From: Pseudopithomyces maydicus
Lineage: Eukaryota; Ascomycota; Dothideomycetes; Pleosporales; Didymosphaeriaceae
DNA length: 64,000 nucleotides
Reading direction: 5' to 3'
Assembly (NCBI GenBank): GCA_026873275.1
Contig: JANTUC010000007.1
Span: 744,001 to 808,000, forward strand
Part shown: positions 32,797-44,650 of the stretch, in pieces
How positions within the stretch are numbered: the stretch's first letter is position 1
Layout: each line of letters opens with the position of its first letter
The notes under the pieces: generated by a model
What the model saw: the letters and a program-made list of their open reading frames with translations, nothing else
Told to the model about the DNA's origin: nothing
The model's database searches: none
Program-made: the position numbers and the translations under genes

Positions 32797-33981
32797 GATT
32801 AAAAGAGTATACTAGTCTGAACCAACAGATAATATAGGCACAGCCTATAGTAAAATAATGTACAAGCAAAGATGCAACGACTGCAAAGCCGTAGACGGGT
32901 GTGGCGAGTGCGAGGAGAAGAAACAAAGTTGGCGCGCCCTCAGGTAGGTATGTATGTAAGGTAGGCCTCACAGATCCCGGCCAAGCGAAGGGGCAACAAA
33001 GGTTTGGGAGCGATTCGGATCTGCAAGAAGAGAACGATAGGAGCCGTCAAGTGTGGAGCAACTGAGGCTGACGGGCGGAATGCCGTGTTGCGGTGATTGA
33101 GGCTTCCGGATAAGCTGTCTCACTGCGTGCAGGCGCCGAACGGGGGACGTTTCGCAATGGCCTCAGCGGGTAGCACGGGTTTCACGATATAAAAAAAGGT
33201 AAGTAGGAAATATGTCGCATCGAGCGCCACCTCGAGCTTTTTTATTTTCGACGCGCATGTTCGCAAATTTTAATTTTTCCATCGGCGCGTGGTGGCTGGT
33301 AAAGTGAGGTTGGTTCCTCCAGGGCTGCATACCACAAGGCTGGGAAAAGGCGTGCATGATGCGTTGACGGGAGCCGGACCGTTCGAAACCCTTGCATGGC
33401 GGGTCCCACACGGGGCCGGGGTGCAAAGCTTGGCCCTCAACGTCCAACGTGCAGCGCCACACGTCCACCCGCACTCGCATTCCACCACCTAGAGAAAGCA
33501 CGCTACCACACGCCACCACACGCAGCCATCGCCTTCGGAGCACGAGAACCGTGGTCTGGGCCGCGTTTATCGCTTCCAAACTTCACGAGGCCCGTCGTGG
33601 TCGTATTTCACCCATCACAGCTAGCATGCTCTCTGTACATAATTTGCTTCTGATACTATTCTTGAAACTTCACTAGACGCGTGTCGCTCATTGACGGGAT
33701 CCCGCTTGCCTTGACATGTCCTCTCAACGAGCCTTTGGATACAAGTACAATCAGATGAAGCATCCGTCGTGACTAATGCAATGCATGCCGACCAAAAACA
33801 AACCAAACGTAGTGGTATCTCTGTCCGACTCCTCTCTCCTACCCTATTCGATACGCCGTGAACGTCCCACAATCAATTGTCCAACTCCCATGACACTTGC
33901 ACGTTCCTCTGAACAAGTGACAGATCCGGCCCGGACCCATTGCCATGTTATCGATTATGTATACAAGGAAGAATAATATAT
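32797..33981. other. Intergenic
   Basis: About 1.2 kb upstream of the RCR gene and downstream of snt2. Short ORFs on both strands at 33163-33676 lack motifs. Nothing else supported. Confidence 0.5.
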
Positions 33982-36900
33982 CTAGTGTAGGAGATTGCGT
34001 AGCGAGGGACTAGCGCTAGCTCCTGTGTTAACCCGCTCCAATTGTGGCGGTGGGGCTGTGACCGTCGGAGGGTCCCTCATGGTGGTATCTCTTGGGGTCG
34101 GGGTTCCACCTGGTGCAGGGCTGCCGTGGTGGAGAGGCGGGTACGGCAATTGCGGCGCCGCGCTGTACGGAGACTCTGTGGACCTAGACGTGTTATGTAC
34201 GGGGGGTGCGTTGGCGAGTATGGCACATGAGGTGAGTGTATGCCGTTGACCATCATCGCACCGTTGGTCAGATGTAAAGGTGGTGGTCCATTATGATGGT
34301 GAGGCGATGCGTAGGGACCACGTAGAGGAGCAGGGGGAATATGAGCATGTACAGGCGGTGCCGAGTATGCTGGAAATCCGTTCGGCTGATGTACTGTACT
34401 ATACGGAGCATATGGAGCATGGTGGCTCATAGGCGCCGGAGGCGCATGTCCAATGCCGTTGTGTAAACTATGGGGCGGCGGAGGATGTGTTACCGGTCCG
34501 GGATGTCCAGCACCATGCCAATGGCCGAGCGGTGGATGCTGTTGCGGTGGAGGTGCCCAAGGTCCTCCAAGCGCAGGCGGTGGCGGTGGAGCAGCGAATG
34601 GCTGAACAGGTGGCGACCTTAGCGGAAGTTGCTGGGCATCCAAATGTACAGACCCTGGCTGTGCCAGTTCTTCGGGTTCGTCGGGCGCATTCAGCTTCTT
34701 CCAATGGCACTTCTGGCAAAGATATGAGGTAGGCGATCGACTTCTCATATTGGTATCCACTCGAAGGCGAGCAGACTGATCGCGGGCAATAATAGCCGGG
34801 GCATCAGTCATGGGCTGGTCTACACCGCCAGTAGTCGGTGGAGTGTGATTTGAATGGGCTGGGTAGTCCTTCGGCTGGCGAGAATCCAGGCCAACGCCAT
34901 TCACTGTCGATGGGCCTTCAGTGGCATGCATTTCCTTTTCTCTTGGGTCGATGCCCTCTTCAACTTTCCACCAACGAGGACTAGCATCAATTCTGCAGCG
35001 CACACACTTTCGCTCTAGTTTGGTAATCATGTTTTCTGAGGATGGCTCATCTTTGATGGTGAAGCCTGCGTTTGATGGACGTCCGCGAGCAGAAACAGGA
35101 GTTGATACTGTAACTGTCGATGTGCGACGATTGCCCTGTACGGGGGCAATTGCTGAAGAAGGAACTCTTGTGGATTGGTCGACAAGATTGGCTTTCCGAG
35201 CAGTGCCAGTCAAAGTCAAATCAGCTTGTTTGAACTCTCGAGCAAAAAGCTGAAGAGCACTCAAGTCAGTACCTTCCACTTCTTCACTCATCGGATGAAC
35301 AACAGTCTTTGGGACGTGATCTTTGCACCATATCGCAGCCATCATTGTCCCCGTCTCTCCATTGAGCGTGACTGTGGGTACCGTATCCCGTCGCGTTGCT
35401 TTGACAGGGGTCATGTCGAACCCAAATGTATAACCAGAGTTGTGTGCACACCCGACATGGAAATTGGCGTGGCATTGCTGGCATGTGACGCAAGCACCGT
35501 CGTTCGTCTTGCAAAGTTTACACATCGCATCGTATCGCAAGGTAGGTGCGCCAATACCCTCTACCATGTCGAGCCTGACCGCGTTACTAAATTTCGTCTC
35601 GGGGTGCCATAAAGCGCAGTAGACGTGGACCCAATTGTTGTCGGCAGTACGCTTTAGCGGCTCTCGAGGCACTACAGGCCTGCCTTTCTCTTGCTGTTTA
35701 GCGCGATATTCATCTCGGGCCTTTTCGACAAGTTCCTTTTCCATGCGTTCCTTCTCTCGTTCTCTATCCGTCTTCTTCTTGTGCGATATCTTAGGAGGCT
35801 CAAAAAGATCTGGCTCAGTGGTACGCAGAGGACACAGAACACATTCGTAATTCTGATGAGTGTTAGTTGTGCAACAATCGCAGGATAGGGCAGGCTACTT
35901 ACATAGGATACGCTTTCTTTCTTGTCATTTTTGCACGTGTCGCAATACCATTTATTGACTTGGCGGACTTCCTCGATTCCGTAGCAAGACTTGTGAACGT
36001 TCATCCGGCAGGCAGCACATTCAAGCCGTACACCATCAGTTTGCCGACAGACAGCGCATGGCAACACCCGAAGCCTCGGCTGTGCAGGGACAGGGGTGGT
36101 GTTGGGGCTTTCGGGAGCGCGACCGCCTTCTCTTTCTCTTTCTTCTTTGAAGCCGGTTCGGATAGTGGAGTCGAGGTGCCGCTGTCTGCAGCTGCTGCAG
36201 CGACAGTCTTCTGCTTCTTCTTAGGCGGCTCTGCGACTGCTTGCACAGTGGCGGTTGGTGGTTCAACGTAATCCGGGACACCATTTGTTGGTCCAGGATC
36301 TGTCGTTGCTGCGTAAACTTCCCGTAATAGCTCTTCATCAAATCGTCGTTTCCAGGCCTTGCCTCCTCCTTGGGCGACCTTCCGTGCGATTTCTTCAGTG
36401 TTCTCCCACTTGACGGCATATTTTCGCCAGAGGTTTGCACATCGTTGGCATAAGGCGACCACATAACCGTTAGTTTTATCTTTACTGGCCCTGCCATCAG
36501 CAGTGACGGTTTGTCCAGGCGCAGCACCTGGTGCTCGACGCCATTGACGCGAGTGTCGATTGTTGCAAAATTTGCACTGGAAAACGCGCTTTCTTTGGAC
36601 GGCCTTTCCGTAATCAAAAGCAGAATCATCCTGGTCATCAGCGATATCATCAAGGAGCCGGGTTTGCGAATCGTTCTCGCTCTTCCTATTCTTTCCTTTT
36701 CGGTTGCTGTACGAGCCCCAGATTTCTTTGCCTTTCGAAGTCTTCTTCCACATGTAATAGTAGCGCACTGCATCTCCATAGTGCATCGTCTTGCTTGTAT
36801 GGATGCGAACGTTTCGTATTTCGGAACCATATTTGCTGACGCCTTCGTTCCATTTCTTTTCCTCCTCTTTGGACAGTTCTGGTATTTTCAGATCTTTCCG

Positions 36901-39300
36901 TTTATCGATTTTCTTCACTGCTTTCAAAGCTGCTTCGACATCGTATTGATGCTTGGTAAGAAGAGCCAAGCATTTTGTCAGGAAGTCAGTTGAGAACGGC
37001 TCTACGCCAACGTGACTCTTGGCAAACCCTTTGGCGCGTGTCATGTAAGCCTCGACCTGTTCGGGAGTGATTGTAGGTCCATCGTCTTCGCCTCTGGTAG
37101 AGTGCACTCCGAGCGGTGGCATCTTGAATGTGAGCTCTGCGGTGCACTTGGAATCCTTGTTAGGGTAGTCCTCGCCTCGCCGAACGTAGCCTGGTGGTTC
37201 ATCCATGACCCACTTTGGACGCCTAGCTTTCTCGGCCTTGTCAGCTTCGATAGCAGCAAGGGTTTCTTTGGATAATTTCGTATCCTTCTTATGGCCGGCA
37301 GATTTGACGTAACGTTTCTTGATCTCGGCTGGCTTCACCAATTCTACAGGCCGTCCATGCCAGACATTAACGTTTGCTTGGTGGCGAGGTCCCAGCCGAG
37401 AACTAGCCCTAGGATAAATAGCCCTATCATCGTATTGCAATGCATCTTCAACTCGACAGTGAATGCCCAAGTAACGCATAGGCCACATCTTAGCCAATGC
37501 AATCTCAGCTTGTGTACCAGGGTGAAGGTCGATTTGCGTCTCAGGATCGTTGGGAGTGGGTGCAGTCGTTTCGCCATTGACTTCTTCCTCTTCCTCGTCC
37601 ACGATCTCTTCCTCGTCCACTTCTTCATTACCTGAACCCAGTAGCGGGGTTCGTCTGGCTTCGAGCTTCTTCTCTTGGGCCCTGCTGCAGGGACCACAAG
37701 CCCATGCGAATCCTCGCGAGGGCTTCTTGAGCAAAGGCGGTCGGACGCAATTCATGTGATATGTGTTGCGACAAACGGCACATTCCACGGAATCGTTGCT
37801 AGAAAGCGGTCAGCACTCTTTTTGGACTTCAACGGCGACTTGGCACTCACCTTGCACAGAATCCTACACATCGCTTACAGGATTTTACAGCGCTTGTAAG
37901 CTCTTTGACACGGCTAGTTTCCAGACAGATGTACTTCCAACGTTCGTCAAGCGCCTTCTTGACCTTGTCGGGAACATTGATGACCTGCGAGACAGGAATC
38001 ACTTCGTACCACCGATGGATGAAACGGTCAAAAACCTGGTTGAACCAGAAACTGTCCTTGTTTTTGCGGTATTCATCAATGTCGTCGATTTCGCTGCGGT
38101 GCAAGATTTGACACTTTCCCCGAAGCGAAGTCAGTGGGCAGAGGTCTGAATGCATCGTGGCGTAAACCAGACGGGTGTCGGGATTGTGGCGCTGTACATC
38201 ACGGGGGCGATAGAACCAATTCACTCGGAGCATGTCCACCTTGTGCGAAGGGTTGTGGTTGGCGTGAATAAACTCCATGACCCGGCACAGGTAGTAGGGC
38301 TCTCCGGGTGGTTCGCACACGAGGTAGACCTGGTCTGCACGGCCAATTAGAAACGGGTTAAGGACAGGACGTGGCATGCGTCGTGGAACATGGAACATGA
38401 CTCGGCAACGCAGGGTCACCACTTACCATTGATTGCAATCGTTTGGCCGTCGTCTGCAACGAGGCAGCCGTTCTTGAGCCGCGCACCCGTGGATTCGAAC
38501 GTCAGCATGTTGGTCTCCCGCGGACTCTGGCTCGTGCTCGTGTTCGTCGCCGCGGCGGTTTGCGTGCGCCTCGCGCCTCCCTGGCTTGGCGGCGCTGCAT
38601 TTGCGTGACCAGCATTCGTAGCGTGACTTGCCGCATTTTTGCGTCGCTTTGGTTGCGGTGCAGGCGTGGTAGCCGGGTTACCAGTGGAGGGCGAGGTCCC
38701 GGCGACATTGGCGTTCGGCGGAATGTCTCTAGGGTTGGGTCCGGAGGCGCCCCACGATGCATTGCCCTGGGCAGCGCCGGATCCCTTCTTCCCACCTGCA
38801 CCAGCCGCCTGCCCGTTCTCTGTCACCACAGAGGCACGCGATGGCGGTTCAGAACCAGTTTCGTTGGAAGGAGCGGCCGGGATTTCAAAGTCCATTTCGA
38901 CATCTTCAGCATAGTTGACCCGCGAAGTGCGCTCGGGACGGTTGCGCGAGCGCGTCCCGTAGGGCGCAGCGGGTGTTTCCCTGGCGTCCTTTGCGGTGGG
39001 GTTAGATGAGCTCGAGGCTGTCTTACTCATGGGCTGGGACTGCGGCGCCTGCTCGGTGGGAGCGGGCGAGCCGTTGGCGGATTTGGGAGGCTGGCCATCC
39101 TCTAGCGATGCAGCTGCTGGAGTCGATGGCCTGGTGGAGGAGGCTTTGCTAGATGCTTTCGACGGGGCCATGTCGTCTAGCGCGTTGGATCCAGGGTCGT
39201 TGTTGAGGGCAGAATCTCCCGTCGGCCTCGCGTCAGCATTGGCTTGGTTGTCGAGTTTGGTAGATGAGAGCTCGCCTGCCCCATTCCGAACATCGACCAT
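33982..39300 (-). CDS. snt2: Snt2-type chromatin regulator: BAH, PHD, SANT, extended PHD (two apparent assembly frameshifts)
   Basis: Four exons (39300-38427, 38334-37851, 37798-35903, 35852-33982) give 1,708 residues once one base is added to G4 at 36094-36097 and G6 at 34201-34206 (plus strand). In order it has a low-complexity N-terminus to about 275 and a BAH domain (QVYLVCEPPGEPYYLCRVMEF) at about 293-430. Then come PHD1 (VECAVCRNTYHMNCV), an ELM2-like/SANT region near 700-800 (KKWNEGVSKYGSEIR) and a GATA-like finger near 857 (CKFCNNRHSRQWR). PHD2 is near 1032 (CAVCRQTDGVRLECAAC) and the extended PHD at 1085-1220. A further CxxC finger pair near 1362 (CVRCRIDASPRWW) and a Pro/His-rich tail ending SPSLRNLLH complete it. 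Yeast Snt2 partners Rpd3 and Ecm5 in stress-responsive histone deacetylation and is linked to H3 turnover. In pathogenic fungi it affects development. Confidence 0.92.
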
Positions 39301-42300
39301 GGCGAATACGCTGTGCAGCGGCAGGTGGTCCTAGAAGACGCGTGGGATTGGCGACGGGCGCGCCTCCAGGGAGGGGGCGCAAGCCGTGGTGGTGGCCGGT
39401 GAGGAAAGGCTCCCGCAAATACGGATATCAAGGCAGCATGGAAGGCCCCAAAAGTGCATCCAAGCAAGTAGAGGAAGGCAAGAAGTCCGAAAACGGCAAG
39501 ATGGTCAAGTGCAAACTCACAGGCTGCGGCTGCCGCTGGCAGGAGATGGGCTAGGATGGTGGAAGCACAAATCCCACGGGCGCGTGGACGTCAACGGGCG
39601 ATATGGGAGGCGAAAGGAAGGTAGATGGGGACGCGGGAGAGAAGAAGTTCGGCCGCAGACGAGCGCCCACCCTCGCCTAGCGCGAAAGTCCAAGGGAACT
39701 CAGCAACGCCTTATACACACGATTCGTCCTCAAAGGACAGGGATGTGTCTTCGAGCCCTCTTGATCAGCAATGCCAGCCCATTTTTCCGTGGCATGCCGC
39801 AGCAGTTGCGCCGTCTCGTGCTCCCGCGCCCGGCCATGCCATTATATCACGTCTCTCCACGGGCATGGGCACCCTCCAGGGCTGCTGCTTGGTGTCGACC
39901 GACACAGCTGCGCCACGTCCTTGCACATGTACATGACGGCGCTCTTGCACGTCGAGCCCACGGGGGCTCCAGCCTAGCCACCGCTACACATGCCGAGTGA
40001 CTGCACGCTGTCCTTGTGCCTACCGTGCCTGTGCCTACCGTCCAGTGTTCCTGGGGTTCGCGGAGGTCCGCTGCTCCGGTACGCATCGAAGCCTCAACAG
40101 CTTCACCCCAGACACGACAGGACGTTGGTCCCAGGGCCACACGCCCCCCGCGACCATGCTTGACCTCTTTCTAGATGGCTCGAGATGGAATCACCCCATT
40201 GGCGCCCTGTCCCGGCCGGGGCTGACAGCAGCCTCCCCCGTCACGCCGTCCCCTAGAGCGCTGAGCTTCCTGTGAGTGCTCTGGAGGCACGCTGGAGCAT
40301 CGGATCTAGGGCTGGGGAGAGCAGCAATGGATGGAGGCTCCCGCACCGACCAGTCAAACGGCGATGGGATGGGGCGACGTGCGACTTGCGATCGGACGTC
40401 GTCCTCGGTTCCTTGCCTGCGCTAAGCACACTAAGGAAAAAGGGGAAAGGCTATGTTGAGAGCACAAAGAGTTGACCTTGGACCTTGGACCACGGTACCA
40501 CCCAGCATCATCGGGGCCCTTTGAAACCCAAAACAAAAAGTCTACATCATCAGCCGAGTCGCACTGGGACCCAGCGGCATGCATCTGCCATATCGTGCGG
40601 CCTGCGATGGAGCCAGCTAACCCGTGGACCTCTCTAGCAGTAGCAGCCTGAGACTGCCGTAAATGCGTCAGTTCGCCGCTATCTCGGTCTTTTCACCCTG
40701 CTTGCCCGGCCTTCTCTCGCACCCTCGACTGCGCTTCGCCGTGTGCGGGCTGGCTGTCTCGTGCCTATGTCGCGCACATGACCGCGTCTGTTCAAAGCTT
40801 CGTCGCGCCCTGGGGGTTGTGGGCGAACATCCGGTATCCACAGCCTCCTATCGCACCCTGCATGTGTTCAGCGGGCGAGATGCCATTTGGATCCAGACTG
40901 CCCCCGCGGGCTGGCCAAGCCTCTTGGGCGCAGCTGCGAGGGGAAAACCATCCTTCGACCTTCCAGCCTCGCTCCACCTCTCGGTAAAAATGACAACACG
41001 TAATACGGGTGGACGCAGCGCTAGCGGCGGCCGCTTGCATGGCTTTCGCACGTCTTCCGCATACAGCCAGACCTAGTCACATCCTAAACATCACTTTACC
41101 CCGCCAACGTGATGGCTTCTGCCTCCCCGCTTGCCGCTCTTCTGTAGTTGAGGGTGTTCTGATTTCAACCTCCTGCACCAGAGATGGGCATGTTCGCAGA
41201 TAGGGTGTGCTTGCGAGCATTCCCCCTTCTTCGACGGTAGGGAAGCGAGCAGGTTGCACCAAGCTGGCGGGAACAACAATTTATAGGTAGTATCATACGA
41301 TGTACCACAGATAGAATCAGATACAAAGAGAAAGGGAGAAGAAGCGCATGCAGCTGCCTCTTTTGCGGCGATATCCACGTTCATCCTCGTACTCAAGATG
41401 AACACAAGGCGCGAGAAAGTGACTCCGGCTATTTTTGCGCATCATTAGTCTGTGTGTACGATACAAATCACTTAATACAGTTGTTGCCTCGTGTGGGAAA
41501 TGTTCACATGAGGGTAAAGGAACAAGGGTTTATATAAACATTAAAACCCGTGAAAACACCAGCCACCGTCAACCGGGACAACGTATCTTTCTCAGACTGA
41601 TTTTAACTCTCTCCATCAAGATAATTCCATAGTCTTGCCTAGAGACTTATGCTCTCCGACAAAAAAAACTATCGTTTTCAATAAGCTTTGTCGTGTAGCA
41701 TGGTGCTGAAGCCAGGATAGAGATTCTGTGGAACTCATCCTTCGTAGCCGTCTTGGATAGAAATGCAATTGTGCTAGCTGGTCCCCTTCTGACGTCTCTG
41801 ACTGTTCTGGACTAATGTGGGTATGCCGGAGTTTTATATTAAGCCCGCGGAGTGATACGTTTCAAGGTCAGGGTTACATGCACTGAGTTTCCAACCAGAT
41901 CCCTGTCCACACGTTGCACGATACACTCAGATCACTTCGATATTTTTGGAGTAGTCAGCTTTGGTCAATAAGGACTGCGGAAATTGTATGTTCCTACGCA
42001 ATGCATCCTCCTATTGTGTTACTGCAATGCCAGCAATGATCGTGGAGAAGTGGACGCTAATTATGTGCATAATGTTCAGTTACGACAGACAAACGAACCT
42101 AGACTGGGCATCGGCCGTTTCACCAGAATAACGGTACTACTCAACTCGAGTCAAGACTCGCCAGAGCATTCTTACCTGTGGCATCAATCTTCATAACTTA
42201 TCCGCTGGATCATGAAGTACTCCCGAATCAGAACCGCTGGACCAGGCATGTTGGCACAGTGTTGTACCGAAGAAGAATTATGTCACGAGCACCAATTTAC

Positions 42301-43305
42301 GGCATGAAATAGCTTATAAAGACTGAACATGGAGGGAACTTCGACCTAGAGACAGCATTTCTTCTATACCGTGGAGAAGGGGACATGTTTCCTTCAACCA
42401 CGTTTTGATCAGTCACACTGCTGTCTTTTTTTTTATTGTCACCACCAGAGAGAGTATGGTTCCGAATAATCACCATTAGTCAAATAAAAATAGTTCCTGA
42501 GGCAGCAATACGGAAGTAGCTCTTACTAGAGTGTGTTTTGTTTTGTTATTTTGTAATTACATCTGGCGTCCACTGTATGGCCGGGATTTACGAAGCTGGG
42601 CATGAAACAGCAGCTTGCGATACGCCTTCTTGTGTGGAATTTGATGGCGCTCGAAAAATCCTTGTTCTGAATTGTAGCCAATGTTCGAATCGTTCAATAT
42701 TTGGTTAATTTTGCGCTGCAAGACATTTCCATAGGTCAGTATTCAGATCGTATTGCCCATCTCCTTTTGCTGAGCCGGACGTATTAAGATGTCAAAGCAG
42801 AAACAAAAGGAAACATGTCGGCCCCTTTTACATGACGGTTTAATCACATCATTTTCTTAGTCTTTAGGACCAGTTCGGCAGTGTTTCTTAGTGGGTCATT
42901 CGAAGGTGGTCGCAGTGGCGATGTATCAAACTACTCGTCGGGCGATGTCATCCCCCTTTCCAATCCAACGCACAATGCCGAGTTCATATACAGATCGACA
43001 ATTCCTACAAAGTTTTAATATGAAACAGCCAAGAGCGCTAAGCGGTTGGAAAAAGATGATCATTTACGTCACACAGGCAGAGCGAATTTGAGTCGAAGGT
43101 GCGCAACATGCGATTTTGACGATCTTATAGCTACACACCGTTACCTCACTTCCTCCCCCTTGCGTATTTGGTATCCAAACAAAAACGCAACCCCAACTGC
43201 TAGATCCACCCCGGACGCGGCTCGGCGTCCTTCGTGCTGGGCGTGGTTGGAACGCGACCTCCCCTTCTTTTGCAGCATCTTCTCGACCTACTACCCAAAG
43301 ACCAT
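39301..43305. other. 4-kb gene-poor region; GC-rich then AT-rich
   Basis: Nearest snt2 (39.3-41.1 kb) it is GC-rich, with overlapping ORFs in several frames but no domain, signal peptide or splice pattern. From about 41.4 kb to 43.2 kb it becomes AT-rich, with only short ORFs. Old mobile-element decay or regulatory DNA are possible, but nothing can be named. No tRNA-like box pair was found. Confidence 0.5.
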
Positions 43306-43943
43306 TTACAAGGCGAAGATGGCCATGAGGCCGGCAAGGCCAGCTCCGGCAATCTTGGCGGAGTTGACGTTGGCAGCACCAGGGGTCTCGGAGGTCTGAG
43401 CAGCACCTCCAGTAGGAGACGAAGAAGAGGAGCCGGAGCTGGTGGCCGAATCAACCGCAGAGCGGAGCGAAGAGGCCACTAAATCCAATGATTAGCTAAG
43501 CGCCATAGCCGCACTGATATAAGCTTAGTCTTACCTGAAGAAACAGCGCTGTTGGCAGAGTCGGTGGCACTGGCCACCTTGCTGCTGGCGGCAGAAGCAG
43601 CGCCACCAGCAGCACCAGGGAAGTTGGTCTGGGTGGAGGGGAAGAGGCTGGCGAAGCAGTCGGCCTGGCACTTGGCGAACTTGTCGGTGTCGGCCTTGGA
43701 ACCGTCGCCCTGGTCGCACTTTGCGGCGCATTCGTTGGTGGCAGCGGCCTGGGAAGAGTTGGGGCGGGCAATACCCTGGCAAGCGGCCTGGCAGGTCACA
43801 TCGGCGGGATCGCAGTTCTGGATGCAGCTGATGGTAGGGCTAAGGCTGGCCGAGGCGGTAGGAGCGCTGGTAATGGAGGCGGACTCCTGGGGCAAGGCGA
43901 GAACGCCGGCGGCGAAAGCGAGGATGGCGACAGAGTACTTCAT
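43306..43943 (-). CDS. Secreted GPI-anchored protein with four CxxxC pairs
   Basis: Two exons (43943-43535 and 43478-43306, 56-bp intron) give 193 residues. The signal peptide (MKYSVAILAFAAGVLA) is followed by a short Ser/Thr/Ala segment. The core has eight cysteines in four CxxxC pairs: CIQNC, CQAAC, CAAKC and CQADC. A long Ser/Ala-rich linker follows. The C-terminus has a small-residue omega region (GAANVNSAK) before a hydrophobic end (IAGAGLAGLMAIFAL), as expected for GPI attachment. Comparable short Cys-rich GPI proteins are common on fungal walls and include candidate surface or adhesion proteins. The precise role is unknown. It diverges from mph1 across 707 bp. Confidence 0.85.
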
Positions 43944-44650
43944 GGTGAATGTGTTCGGTTGTGCGTGGTATTACTGGCGTATAGACGTGTAAGGTGAAGC
44001 GCCGAAACGGTTATTAATTTGATTACGAGCGAGTGTATGAATTAGTAGACAAGCAAAAAACCTGAGCGAGTGTGTTGAAGAATGTTGGGACGAGGTGAAA
44101 GTTTGAGAGGCACTGCAAGCTTAATATTGCCTGCACCAAGGGGGAAATCACTTTACGCTTCCCTGGAGGCCTTGACTTCTTTAAGACTAGTCATACCGTG
44201 GTCGAGCCGTCGTGGCGTCATTAGATTGCTTCGTTTCATGCACTCCGGGTTTTTGGCGAGAATCAATAACACCCTCCCCAGTCATGATTGGCATGGCGCT
44301 TGTGGAATATTTTACGACTGGCGGCACCCAAGCCAGGGTATCCATCCGAAGCCGCTGGAAGAGCACGGCCGGTAGATGGTCGCGTACCTACATACAAGAG
44401 AGTGTAGATGCAAAAGTACAGAGGGCTAGACTGCAACTTGGCCGAATTGGCGCGCGCGCCTTTCCTCCCATACCCATGTGTTGTGGGGACGCACGGTTGT
44501 GATTGCTTTGGGGCGGAGCGCTAAAGCTCGGGCCGAGAAGCGCGACACCTGCATCGCATGTGACGACGCGTTTAGGTGAACGCGTGATCCTCTCCACCAA
44601 ACCTTTGCAAGACGCGACGCCAGCACACCCGCCCCAGCAGTCGCAACGAC
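43944..44650. promoter_or_regulatory. Divergent promoter, GPI protein / mph1
   Basis: A 707-bp shared region. The side near mph1 carries two ACGCGT boxes (annotated separately). No ORF is supported in it. Confidence 0.55.
44566..44585. promoter_or_regulatory. Pair of ACGCGT (MCB-type) boxes upstream of mph1
   Basis: Two perfect palindromic ACGCGT hexamers at 44566-44571 and 44580-44585, 65-85 bp before the mph1 ATG. In yeasts this is the binding site of MBF, which drives G1/S expression of replication and repair genes. The spacing and target gene make function plausible but unproven. Confidence 0.5.

Noticed and set aside
39264..39554. 96-codon plus ORF including a CxC-rich end
   Set aside because: It overlaps the start of snt2 antisense and has no promoter or domain evidence.
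40663..41076. 137-codon plus ORF with a hydrophobic start
   Set aside because: The start looks weakly signal-like, but the rest has no coherent pattern and overlapping frames are equally open.
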